A program made the translations under genes and the position numbers. 48,383 nt of DNA from the IMG/VR virus record IMGVR_UViG_3300050821_008244, positions 1 through 48,383 of that record; one strand, 5' to 3'. The DNA comes from a virus. Below, in pieces: positions 41,201 through 48,383 of the stretch; position 1 is the first letter of the stretch; every line of letters begins with the position of its first letter. The notes under the pieces are model-generated. The model was not told the DNA's origin. It saw nothing but the letters and a program-made list of their open reading frames with translations, and did not search any database.

Positions 41201-42396
41201 TCAACGGGTATGTGGACACGACAGCCGATGTCGATCTTGATGAGTTGGCTCAGGCTCCGACGGCAGGAGAAAATACTCCTCCTCTGCCGGGTGCAATCAA
41301 TCTGACGTTCCATCTCGGTCGTATCTGGTTCTCAATCGGAAACACGCTCTACTACACGAGTGGAAGTGATGCTCCGGTCGGCAATGGCGTCAATGGTGTG
41401 GCTCCGAGTAACTTCGGACAGGTTCCATCGCAGATCAAGCGACTGGTTCCCACGACCATAGGTGTCCTGGTTATGACTAACAGTGACATCTACATCGTCG
41501 CTGGAAGCGGCACGCCGACCAATCCGATTTTGCCGCCAATTCCCTACGAGCAGAACATCGGCCTCTCGAACTACAATGCACTGGACATCAACGGTGCCAT
41601 CATCGGATTCTTCACGACCGATCGACAGTTCGTCATTTTCGATCCCTCCAGCGGTGTCAACTACGCTGGTAACCCGATCGGCGATCAGTTCCGCCTCAAC
41701 AACGGAACGGTCGGACAGAGTTGGAATCCTAACAATGTCTATGTGGCGTGGTACCTCAATGGCGAGGACATGGGTTGGTATGTCGCCGACTACAAGAACG
41801 GTTGGTACAGGCTCATTCCTACTCCTTCACCGGAGCAGGGCGAGTGCTGGTCACCGTTCGCTACGATCCAAGCAGTAGGTTCGATACAGGGTAACATCTC
41901 GGCTATCAAGTCTGTCGAGACGCAACCCGGACTCCATCGACTGCTGGTCGGTCCGTCAACAGCAGGCGGCTCCATTCTCAATCGTGATCTCAATGCGACT
42001 ACAGATGGAGGCACTACCGGTGCTAATGGAACAACCTATCCGGCATACGCAGTCTTCGGTTCATATGTATTAGCGTCTCCCGGACAAGTGGCAAAGGTTG
42101 CGTTCCTGACATTCGATTCTGTACGTACCGGTTCACCGCTTGTGCTTGGCGTGCTGATGGATGAGGCACTTCCTTACTTCACAGGAAGCTTCGACATCAT
42201 CAAACGCTGGGTCAACGATCCTCCGGAACTTCCGGCAAGCAAGTCTTTCTACAAACAGAGATTCTATCTGTCAGAGGACCCGGACAAGTTTGCCTACTGT
42301 CGGGATATGCAGTTCCTCGTGCAATGGCCACCGGAGGCAGCTGCTAACGAGTTGCAGACGTTCGCAATCTTCGGTGCGTATGAGGTCGAACAATAA
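38287..42396 (+). CDS. Large tail (hub/nozzle-like) protein with PA14-like insert
   Basis: 1369 residues, the largest protein here. The start (RIFSGLYTNRSPLRDGSS, then VSNRLTLVRRPG) and the later NSLYFGNGVDQKKWL resemble tail tubular/nozzle-type proteins that form beta-propeller rings in podoviruses. Later parts (SDIYIVAGSG, then ALDINGAIIGFFTTDRQ) continue the blade pattern. Insertions include the NIWQVTTAGTSGGSNPF domain at about 395-445 and a PA14-like segment around residues 580-750 (VTFTIIGDDGYVFGVE) that often binds sugars. It overlaps the next gene by one base. Confidence 0.65.
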   Translation: MSNLQSSGGQPQKQPKYAPLVTGRIFSGLYTNRSPLRDGSSTRMEERYGLGHGDTMIAGANVEVSNRLTLVRRPGNPKYDTTNTWNPILAFDEFRVNKGSSDAFGTVLETIYTMVDETSTLYALSDTLSKKGVWAKSTGAGQTFMKQDGNSLYFGNGVDQKKWLTSLFQRNSSNNSTVINTNSYPLMSTYFIDPNDNIQQLVGGNLGDISAVNIANGTITVTVNLSPDNTDYPIGYQFILWGFTSGSSSDFLNGYTLTLSVPYTHGGAQPTTLVGSYLNSAPVAFSASSLNAFLVDVNDVTTLTTGNYGSITWSTQIPSAANNFNGGVTLDGNIIWKNHSVPQTGSLPTTKQVMNWGIVAPTGRLTPTVSGAEGSWQRQTYYSPAGIVVDAANNIWQVTTAGTSGGSNPFTSFATTAKAFPASGFTTVTDGGAAWKCVAQGHDSTGTYSTGSTNGPFSQWQASKGYSDGKYNSATNAYVQNYTDGSFIIQTAGGVPCVFNCNRNIVPQGSGSGPNVPVSVVFGGGSTGNVGWSVKFYSHSNAGAVDAQFGGSVGNPVFVIGGGALGAPTASAVGVSSVMWDAFNSTGASHAFDQHPMVNATISPAGETAVANFTTPWPGMPSTNFEFFQYGKIRIPVPMQVTFTIIGDDGYVFGVEAAAAATFVSATAPTVLGGIVTGTPWQGYPVLYGSNMAQPGGPIQIVINFPTAGEWGIEFDYAQKDVHNVFVVLANGQVMTPEQATTEPLFNSGSVSPSFPGFSTTLASQNTYNAVTEGGVNNPKLDFYTQVNAAPGNCLRWLNLGPVSDFSWFPNTPITLAGTEIIDTNSNLQAPYETGKSGLVQPTWQTTLYAITPDSTGSTLQWINEGPVPANADQGQISATSTQGFKYGIALVNTLDNTVSNIGKLTPGTGPVNGTGASIHFAPGNGLNIADIDPQADWVAIFRTTDNGSIPLLVPGVGNPEIYTVPLVQYLLNGYVDTTADVDLDELAQAPTAGENTPPLPGAINLTFHLGRIWFSIGNTLYYTSGSDAPVGNGVNGVAPSNFGQVPSQIKRLVPTTIGVLVMTNSDIYIVAGSGTPTNPILPPIPYEQNIGLSNYNALDINGAIIGFFTTDRQFVIFDPSSGVNYAGNPIGDQFRLNNGTVGQSWNPNNVYVAWYLNGEDMGWYVADYKNGWYRLIPTPSPEQGECWSPFATIQAVGSIQGNISAIKSVETQPGLHRLLVGPSTAGGSILNRDLNATTDGGTTGANGTTYPAYAVFGSYVLASPGQVAKVAFLTFDSVRTGSPLVLGVLMDEALPYFTGSFDIIKRWVNDPPELPASKSFYKQRFYLSEDPDKFAYCRDMQFLVQWPPEAAANELQTFAIFGAYEVEQ

Positions 42397-43094
42397 TGCC
42401 AGCTCTGAATGAAACGATTCGTGGGGAGAGTCTACCCGGGTACGGACCCGTGCCAACTCTTCCCGCACCCCCAATTCCGCCATCATCGACGATACCTCTA
42501 AAGGGGCAGAATCGCAATCTCAGAAGTCCGTTGCCTCCTATCGCTTCTTCGTATGACAGCGTAAGGCAATTCAATGAAGTCGGGGAAACCCCCCGCTTCC
42601 GCAACATGCCGTTGCCCCTTTCGATGACGAGTGGCGGCGGTTCTGTGACTAACATCACGCAAGTCACTTCTACTAGTGGAGGCGGCTCTAGCAGTTCAAC
42701 CGTTTCGTTGGCTGCGAAGTCAGTGCTGCTTTCAACCCCAGTCATTGCAGCAGGTAACCAATTGCTCACGACTGTGACGATGGCCAGAAGCTTTCAGCTC
42801 CTCTCTATCGTCGCCTCGTTGCCTTGCGGTGTCAGGCTCTACGGCAGTTCGACGGCTCAATCACTTGATGCGATTAGAGGTATCGATGATCCTGTAGCTG
42901 CGGAAGTCGGGCAGGGTATCATCACCGATCTAGTCTTTGATACATCCCCTTTTTCTTGGGGTTGGCAAGACCGCATTGGAGCAAACAACGATACCACGCA
43001 GACCACCACGATTTATATCACGGTGTTGAACAATCAGGCAGTGTCGCAGGCAGTCACTGTCACGATTAGATACGTACCTCTGCAGACGAGCTAA
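42396..43094 (+). CDS. Tail protein, fibre or tip
   Basis: 232 residues. A Pro-rich N-terminus (PTLPAPPIPPSSTIPLKG) precedes a Gly/Ser linker (TSTSGGGSSSSTVSL). The C-terminal about 130 residues are a beta domain (ARSFQLLSIVASLPCGVRLYG, then TTIYITVLNNQA). That domain resembles small bacteriophage tail domains that bind receptors. Inferred from context and composition. Confidence 0.6.
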   Translation: MPALNETIRGESLPGYGPVPTLPAPPIPPSSTIPLKGQNRNLRSPLPPIASSYDSVRQFNEVGETPRFRNMPLPLSMTSGGGSVTNITQVTSTSGGGSSSSTVSLAAKSVLLSTPVIAAGNQLLTTVTMARSFQLLSIVASLPCGVRLYGSSTAQSLDAIRGIDDPVAAEVGQGIITDLVFDTSPFSWGWQDRIGANNDTTQTTTIYITVLNNQAVSQAVTVTIRYVPLQTS

Positions 43095-43096
43095 CC

Positions 43097-43384
43097 ATGG
43101 CCAACCGAGAAGTCTACCCATCAAGTTTGTTCCCTCTCAGAGGGGACCTGAGTGCTGAGGCCGGTGCGACCACGGTTGAAGTCGTGGGACTACGCAATAT
43201 TCCGATCAGCCCTACTCTGCCGACTGACGGTCAAGTCTATTCGTTTGTGGCAGTCAATGATGACTGGGAGCCAACGACGGTTCCTTTCAATCAGTCGATC
43301 AAGGTCAACGGCGTAGCGATGTCGGATGACTACGAAATTTTCGTCAACGCCACGCACGTCAGTGTGAACGGGAGTCCGATCTAA
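43097..43384 (+). CDS. Small beta-rich tail protein
   Basis: 95 residues. The pattern PLRGDLSAEAGATTVEVVGL, then DGQVYSFVAVNDDWEP is a small beta domain. It ends exactly where the next gene begins (ATGA overlap). No family recognised. Confidence 0.6.
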   Translation: MANREVYPSSLFPLRGDLSAEAGATTVEVVGLRNIPISPTLPTDGQVYSFVAVNDDWEPTTVPFNQSIKVNGVAMSDDYEIFVNATHVSVNGSPI

Positions 43385-43866
43385 TGAGCATCAATCTAAA
43401 TAACACCACGCCAGCGGCTCCGTCGAGTACTGTCAATGTCTCTTGGCAAAAAGACAGCAGTGGAAACGTCAGTGCAAACGTTCCGCTAGGGACATCACTG
43501 ATTGATCCGATCGACGTCACCGGACAGACTGCGAACATCTCTTCAACGAATATCGTAGCTACTCCAGTCAACGGAGCGATTTATAGAATTTCAGTCTACG
43601 AAATTGTCACGACGTCAGCGGTATCGTCCTCGACTCTCCCGTCAGTTGTCATTGGATGGACAGATGCGGACAACGCCACGCCGCAGACGGCGACTCTGAC
43701 TCCTGCGTCGCCAACCGGAAACAGCTTGACCACTTACGTCGAAGGTGACGTGGTTATACATGCCAGTTCGGCAGCACCGATTACCTATTCCACAACTGGC
43801 TATGCTTCCAATCCGTCTACGACAATGCAGTACGCTCTGCATATAAGAACAGAGTTGACCACCTAG
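43384..43866 (+). CDS. Beta-sandwich tail protein
   Basis: 160 residues. GQTANISSTNIVATPVNGAIY, then YEIVTTSAVSSSTLPSVVIG and GWTDADNATPQTATL is a recurrent beta domain of phage tail accessory proteins in many short-tailed phages. Function not established; it probably forms trimers or rings on the tail. Confidence 0.65.
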   Translation: MSINLNNTTPAAPSSTVNVSWQKDSSGNVSANVPLGTSLIDPIDVTGQTANISSTNIVATPVNGAIYRISVYEIVTTSAVSSSTLPSVVIGWTDADNATPQTATLTPASPTGNSLTTYVEGDVVIHASSAAPITYSTTGYASNPSTTMQYALHIRTELTT

Positions 43867-43874
43867 GAGGGGAC

Positions 43875-44270
43875 GTGATTGACATCAAGCCGATCGAAGA
43901 AAAAGATGCCGACGATCTGATACAGGCAATCAACCAGGACACGTTTCATCCCGGCGAATGGAAAGTCACGGACTTCTATGACGGTACCGGGTTTTGTGAA
44001 ACAGTCAGAGATGAGAACGGCCCGATCGTCTTTGTAAAGTTCACCAAGAGTTTGCGAATTTCAGTCGTGTGGGCCGACAGCGAAAACCATCACCGCAACG
44101 CCCAGGCCATTGTACTGGGTATAAAAGACGCAGTTGAAAAAGCCCGTGGCCAAGGTTACACGGAAATCATCATCCAGACCAATGTACCAAAATTGGCAAA
44201 TTTCCTCACAAGGGTGATAGGCATGAGGAAGAGTGGGGACGAGTTTCTTCTCCCCTTAGGAAATCAATAA
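43875..44270 (+). CDS. GNAT-like protein in the virion block
   Basis: 131 residues from GTG 43875 (AGGAGG upstream). Strand-helix order and NAQAIVLGIKDAVEKARGQGYTEI followed by NVPKLANFLTRVIGMRKSG match the last half of GNAT acetyltransferases. The acetyl-CoA loop (usually R/Q-x-x-G-x-G/A) is not clear, so it may not bind acetyl-CoA. Small GNAT-like genes are common between tail and internal-protein genes of podoviruses. Confidence 0.6.
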   Translation: MIDIKPIEEKDADDLIQAINQDTFHPGEWKVTDFYDGTGFCETVRDENGPIVFVKFTKSLRISVVWADSENHHRNAQAIVLGIKDAVEKARGQGYTEIIIQTNVPKLANFLTRVIGMRKSGDEFLLPLGNQ

Positions 44271-44956
44271 TGTGCGGACCAAGTAAGGCATTGAAAGACT
44301 TGAATAACCGGATTAACAGTTTTTCGAGTCAGGTCACTCAGCAGGCCAACACGGTGTTTGGAAATGACAGTCAGGTTTTTAACAACTTGATGGCGTCATA
44401 TGGTAAACTGGTTTCCGGTGGTCCCAATCAGCAAGGTTTCGATCAGGACACCCTCAATCGCCTCAATTCTAGAGTCATTGAGCAAGCGTCGACTGGATAC
44501 CGTAACGCTAAGGCCGCAGTTGGTAATGCGACATCAGCGATCGGTGGAGGCAACGAAGTTCTGCCCTCCGGTGCGGCAGGTGCAGAAAATGCTGCGATTG
44601 CAAATGCTGCCGAGGCTCGTAAATCAACCGGGCTCACCGATGTAGCGTTGGAATCCCAGCGTCAAGGTCGTGAGAACTTTTTCCAAGGTCTTGCTGGTGA
44701 GAAGGGTGCGACGGACGTATTCAACAACGTTGCGGCTCTGGATACCGCCGGTCAGAAAGGCCTTGATCAGGCTGTGACTTCGCAGAAGAATATCGACGCC
44801 TCGAGCAACTGGTGGCAACCGTTAGTCATGAAGGGCATCGGTGCAGCGGCAAGTTTTGCCTCCGCAGGATTGTCAAATCTTGGTTCAGGAGAATCTCTAG
44901 GAGAGGGTATAGGCGACTTCTTCAAGGGCGGAGCGAGTAGTCTGGGGAATGGATAA
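44270..44956 (+). CDS. Internal virion (ejection) protein, small
   Basis: 228 residues, Ala/Gly/Gln/Asn-rich, with helices and a weakly hydrophobic stretch near the end (MKGIGAAASFASAGLSNLG). Position, size and composition recall T7 gp14-like ejection proteins, which enter the host envelope. The N-terminal MCGPS hints at an exposed Cys. Sequence similarity is not evident. Confidence 0.6.
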   Translation: MCGPSKALKDLNNRINSFSSQVTQQANTVFGNDSQVFNNLMASYGKLVSGGPNQQGFDQDTLNRLNSRVIEQASTGYRNAKAAVGNATSAIGGGNEVLPSGAAGAENAAIANAAEARKSTGLTDVALESQRQGRENFFQGLAGEKGATDVFNNVAALDTAGQKGLDQAVTSQKNIDASSNWWQPLVMKGIGAAASFASAGLSNLGSGESLGEGIGDFFKGGASSLGNG

Positions 44957-44957
44957 A

Positions 44958-47330
44958 ATGTCAACACTTTCGAGCGTTCCACAATTGGACCCATTGGCTC
45001 AGCAACAGCAGCAGGACACAGCACCGGTCAATGTTGCCGGTCAACCGCCTGCTAATCCGAATCAGCCGGGACCCCCGGCGGATGTTAGTGGTCTTCCTGC
45101 GTCTAGTCGCACGGCACCTCAGGCGAATGTTCCCGTCGCACAACCCAAGAAGTCATTCTTCGATTCAGCACTTCAGGCACTAGCCGGTGGACCCGTTCGC
45201 AAGCAGGTTCCCGACCCGAATGATCCGACCAAGTTCAAGACCGTCGAAGTCCCGCAGTCTCGGGCCACACTTGGCCAGCACATCCTAGCTGGTGTGTTGT
45301 CTGGAATCTTTGCAGGCGGAGGAACGCACTACGAAAACAGTCCGCAGGGACCGGTTCGTGTCAACGATCTCAGTGAAGCAGGAGCAGCAGGTTTCAAAGC
45401 TGGTCAAGAAAAACAGCAGGAAATTGCAAACAAACCCCAGCAGATGGATGATCAGGCTCGTGCTCGAGCAGTAAGTACATTGAGAAACAACCTCGATCTT
45501 CATGCAGCCATGATCAACAACAGCAATCATGAGCTGGATCTACAGAAGCGAGTCGTCGACGAGAACAAAGACTATGCGGCTGCATTCGAACAGTACGACA
45601 TCGATAATCCTCCGACCGATCCGTCGCAAAGGCTTGTGCTCGATCACGGATTGACAGCTCAGCAAGCACTTGCCCACAACGAGAAGGTCCTCGTAGGCAA
45701 CAATGCAATCATTGACGGCTATGTTCCTATTTCGGGCCAGAAGAATCCTGACGGCACGCAGGCGTATGAACCGACATTCATGATCATCAATCCCTACGCC
45801 AAAATCGCTCTGAACAAGACCCTTAAGGACAAGATTGGAGAAGTCATCCCTGGTGCTGACAAGATCAGCGACAACGCACTGGTGGACGCTCGGCTATTGG
45901 TTGCAGCACAGAACCGCCAGATCGAGAAGACCAATGCAGAGGGGTCTCTGCAATTGGCTATCAATCAGAATTGGGAGAATTCCGGCAAGAAGGGAGAAGC
46001 TCCCTCAGCAGACATCAAAGCTCTTCTACAGGGAGTTCCTGTCGCAGAGCAACGCAAAGACCTACAGCTGCTCGGCAAATTGCACGGCATGTTGCCTGAC
46101 GATCAGATGAAGATGCTGGAAAAAGAAGGGGCAAGTCCGAACTTCATTTCCAATTTCTCCAAGCAATCTGGGTACACTGAGAAAGATTGGCTCGAGTACC
46201 GGACGCAGCAGAAGCGTCAAGAAGGTCTGCAGCCGATCGATTCCGGTCAGTTGGCTGGCGTACCTGCCTCAATCACAGCTTTCGGATTGACTGGTGCACA
46301 GACTAGCTCACTGATGGAACAAGTTCATCCTGGTATGTCTCAGAACGAATTGGCACACGTTCTGGATCAGGCTGGAAAGTACAAGCACGAAAACGACACG
46401 CTCGCTCAGAATGCGGTCTTCAACAACAAGGCTTTGACGCCGCCGACTGGATTCGAGAGAATCCCGAATGCGATGACATTGAGCGATAGTGATCTGCAGA
46501 ACCAATTGCGAGCGAAGGGAGTGCCGATCCCGCCCGACTTTCAGAACCTCTACGCTCTGGCACACAATCAAGGCGACATCGAGAGGGATTACACGAACAA
46601 CCCTCGCAAGGGTTCGAATAAGATGACTCGAGCTGACGCAGCGACCTATATCCGCAATTATATCAACCCCCAGTGGGATGAGAATGGATTCAAACTGCGT
46701 AGCAAGTTCAACGAGCAGTTCTTGCCCGGTGGACAGGCTGGTAAGTCGATTGCTGCAGCTAGCGTTGCAGCTCATCACATTGCTGATGCTGAAGCGGTCT
46801 ATGACGCATACACGCACCACGACATCACGAAGTTGAACACTTTCCTCCGCAGTGCGGGTAAGGAAGTCGGCTCAATGAGTGATGCTCAGAAGCTGGATGC
46901 GATGATGCAGATCGTGCAGGATGAAATCGGCAAGGTCGCAATCGGTACGACGCCTCGTGTCGACGATCTCAAACAGATGCATGACAAATGGTCTGCTGAC
47001 ATGGGACCCGACAACTTCAAGGCAGTCATGCAGGGATATGTCTCCCTCATGGCGGGCCGGTTGCTTGCGGGCGATACGCTCAATCAGGACTACAACGGCA
47101 CGCATCTTCGTGGCATTGATCCTGTCGTTGACAGAGTTCTCGCAAAGTACGGACAGCCTGTTCCATGGGCGGGTCAGACTCAGCGGAACCAAGCACAGAA
47201 TGCGGCGTTCCAGACTGGGCAGACTCAGCAACCTACTGTGCCTGCCAATAAAGTCCCAGCATACAAAGATGGACAAGTCATCGGGTACGCTGATGACAAG
47301 CAGGGCACGAACTTTGTCCGCTTCAAGTAA
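44958..47330 (+). CDS. Internal virion (ejection) protein, medium
   Basis: From ATG 44958, 9 bases after GGGGA, the protein has 790 residues (an in-frame ATG at 44949 lies on top of the ribosome site). The Pro/Gln-rich N-terminal part (QPPANPNQPGPPADV) is followed by long helices rich in Gln, Asn, Asp and Lys and a repeated NxxxDxQ-like spacing, typical of T7 gp15-like ejection proteins. A short hydrophobic part lies near residues 100-120 (LGQHILAGVLSGIFAGGG). No enzyme motif is seen. Confidence 0.6.
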   Translation: MSTLSSVPQLDPLAQQQQQDTAPVNVAGQPPANPNQPGPPADVSGLPASSRTAPQANVPVAQPKKSFFDSALQALAGGPVRKQVPDPNDPTKFKTVEVPQSRATLGQHILAGVLSGIFAGGGTHYENSPQGPVRVNDLSEAGAAGFKAGQEKQQEIANKPQQMDDQARARAVSTLRNNLDLHAAMINNSNHELDLQKRVVDENKDYAAAFEQYDIDNPPTDPSQRLVLDHGLTAQQALAHNEKVLVGNNAIIDGYVPISGQKNPDGTQAYEPTFMIINPYAKIALNKTLKDKIGEVIPGADKISDNALVDARLLVAAQNRQIEKTNAEGSLQLAINQNWENSGKKGEAPSADIKALLQGVPVAEQRKDLQLLGKLHGMLPDDQMKMLEKEGASPNFISNFSKQSGYTEKDWLEYRTQQKRQEGLQPIDSGQLAGVPASITAFGLTGAQTSSLMEQVHPGMSQNELAHVLDQAGKYKHENDTLAQNAVFNNKALTPPTGFERIPNAMTLSDSDLQNQLRAKGVPIPPDFQNLYALAHNQGDIERDYTNNPRKGSNKMTRADAATYIRNYINPQWDENGFKLRSKFNEQFLPGGQAGKSIAAASVAAHHIADAEAVYDAYTHHDITKLNTFLRSAGKEVGSMSDAQKLDAMMQIVQDEIGKVAIGTTPRVDDLKQMHDKWSADMGPDNFKAVMQGYVSLMAGRLLAGDTLNQDYNGTHLRGIDPVVDRVLAKYGQPVPWAGQTQRNQAQNAAFQTGQTQQPTVPANKVPAYKDGQVIGYADDKQGTNFVRFK

Positions 47331-47341
47331 CAGGAGATAAG

Positions 47342-48383
47342 ATGGCTGACCCACAGAATGATATGACTGGTGTGACGTTCGGCGAACCTGCATCGTCACA
47401 AGGTCAGCAAAACAACATGGAAGGGGTGTCGTTTGGAGAACCGAACGCTGCCCCGACTTCCGGTCCGCAAGGTCCAAAAGTACAACAGAACCCAGGCCAT
47501 GCACCGTCGATGATGGTCAATGGCACAAAGTTCAGCGACGTCACTCCTGAGGTGTATCAGAACATGCCCGAGGAAGATCGTGACGCATACGATCAAGCGT
47601 GGCGTGAGCATCGTCTTCGTCAGGCCGGTGCCGCTGCGTCCGGAGCATGGGAATCTGTTAAAGGCATGGCCAAGTTTCTTCCAGAGATCGCAGGCAAATC
47701 TCTGGCATACGAAGCCACAGGTCGCCCGCAGCCTGAGGTAGAAAAAGAGATCGAGGCAAGACAGGATGCACACAAGCATCAAGTCTATGACAATCTCAAA
47801 CAGGATCTCAAGAACAAAGACTTCAAGAGCATCGTACCGCACCTATTCAGCCTCTTTGATCCATCGACTGACGATCCGAACGATCCGATCGCAGCAGTGA
47901 TGCAGGAACAGTGGAATTCCAGTGCGAAAGCCAAGGCCAATGCGGCTGAGGCTGTAAAGAAGGGCGACTGGGCGGCAGCTACGCAGCACATGGCTGGCGT
48001 TATGCCCTTTGCGAATGATGTCGACTCGGCGATGTCAAAGTACCAGTCGGACCCGAGTTACGAGAACCTACAGCAAGTTGTTGCATCTGCATTGCCCGCA
48101 TTCGCTCCGTCGTTGACCCGTGGTGCCCTCAAAGGTGCCAAGGGTGCAGTGGAAGGCGTCAAAGGGGCAGTCGAGGGTGCGAAAGCTGACATCCGCCCGG
48201 TGACCAAAGAAGTTGGCGGAACGGAAGTCCCGGTTTCCAATCCTAGCATTCTAGGAAAAGTCGCCAAGGCCACAGTAAATCCTGAAATACCGAAGGGATT
48301 CGCTGAGACGCAAACAGCTCCAGCAGCCGCACAAGGTATCGGAGAAATCGCCAAGGAAGCCACAGGTTCCGAAGCCAAAACTA
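47342..48383 (+). CDS. Internal virion (ejection) protein, 3' end outside the window
   Basis: ATG 47342 follows AGGAGATAAG and the frame stays open to the right edge (347 codons seen). The first residues contain a duplicated motif, MTGVTFGEP and MEGVSFGEP, then a charged helical region (EVEKEIEARQDAHKHQ) and an Ala/Gly-rich segment with ALKGAKGAVEGVKGAVEG. In this position T7-like phages have the largest ejection protein, often with a lytic transglycosylase; that part would lie beyond the edge. Confidence 0.65.
   Translation, partial: MADPQNDMTGVTFGEPASSQGQQNNMEGVSFGEPNAAPTSGPQGPKVQQNPGHAPSMMVNGTKFSDVTPEVYQNMPEEDRDAYDQAWREHRLRQAGAAASGAWESVKGMAKFLPEIAGKSLAYEATGRPQPEVEKEIEARQDAHKHQVYDNLKQDLKNKDFKSIVPHLFSLFDPSTDDPNDPIAAVMQEQWNSSAKAKANAAEAVKKGDWAAATQHMAGVMPFANDVDSAMSKYQSDPSYENLQQVVASALPAFAPSLTRGALKGAKGAVEGVKGAVEGAKADIRPVTKEVGGTEVPVSNPSILGKVAKATVNPEIPKGFAETQTAPAAAQGIGEIAKEATGSEAKT

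Noticed and set aside
1-48383. CRISPR arrays, integrase, attachment sites, insertion sequences
   Set aside because: No spaced direct repeats, recombinase motifs or inverted-repeat-bounded transposase genes were seen by eye.

Overview
The window is a piece of a tailed double-stranded DNA phage genome. It has two divergent blocks that meet at a bidirectional promoter region around 17.8-17.94 kb. All genes left of it run on the minus strand (replication, nucleotide and RNA metabolism, sugar and carrier enzymes, lysis). All genes right of it run on the plus strand (packaging, capsid, neck, tail, internal virion proteins). There is a 721-residue portal, a separate internal-virion-protein block at the right end, and no sheath, tube or long tape-measure gene. 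This fits a short-tailed (podovirus-like) particle, although the right end is cut. The host cannot be named from this sequence. The clearest hint is a circularly permuted tmRNA gene, an arrangement known mainly from alphaproteobacteria, some cyanobacteria and a few betaproteobacteria.

Minus block, read from the promoter leftwards: a small HNH protein, a family A DNA polymerase with 3'-5' exonuclease, a KOW-like protein, an RNA ligase and several small conserved phage proteins. Next comes a 750-bp gene-free stretch holding a folded RNA element and the two-piece tmRNA gene with its own terminator. After that come a B12-dependent (class II) ribonucleotide reductase, two metallophosphoesterases, a GNAT acetyltransferase, an M15/DUF5715-like peptidase with an export signal (probable lysis enzyme) overlapped out of frame by a zinc-ribbon gene, a NUMOD3-type homing endonuclease, a HAD-family protein, two GT-A glycosyltransferases and a SAM methyltransferase. 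The left edge cuts a further gene.

Plus block: a probable leaderless first gene, a protein carrying a copy of the capsid protein's C-terminal motif, a glycosyltransferase overlapped by a small gene, a C-x5-R phosphatase, a repeat-bearing fibre-like protein, an endonuclease VII-like protein, terminase large subunit, portal, scaffold-like proteins, major capsid protein, a beta-rich head protein, neck/adaptor proteins, a second glycosyltransferase whose acidic metal-binding motif is eroded, tail proteins including one of 1369 residues with a PA14-like insert, and three internal virion proteins, the last cut by the right edge. Rho-independent terminators divide the block into short, separately tuned units. 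Most start codons follow a strong GGAGGAGA ribosome binding site, which makes the two leaderless first genes stand out.

The most unusual content is (1) the permuted tmRNA with its own tag sequence and processing helix, (2) the adjacent nested-stem RNA element, (3) the divergent promoter pair with a perfect dyad and leaderless genes on both sides, (4) reuse of capsid and scaffold C-terminal motifs in small separate proteins, and (5) glycosyltransferase genes embedded in the virion block, one of them catalytically doubtful.
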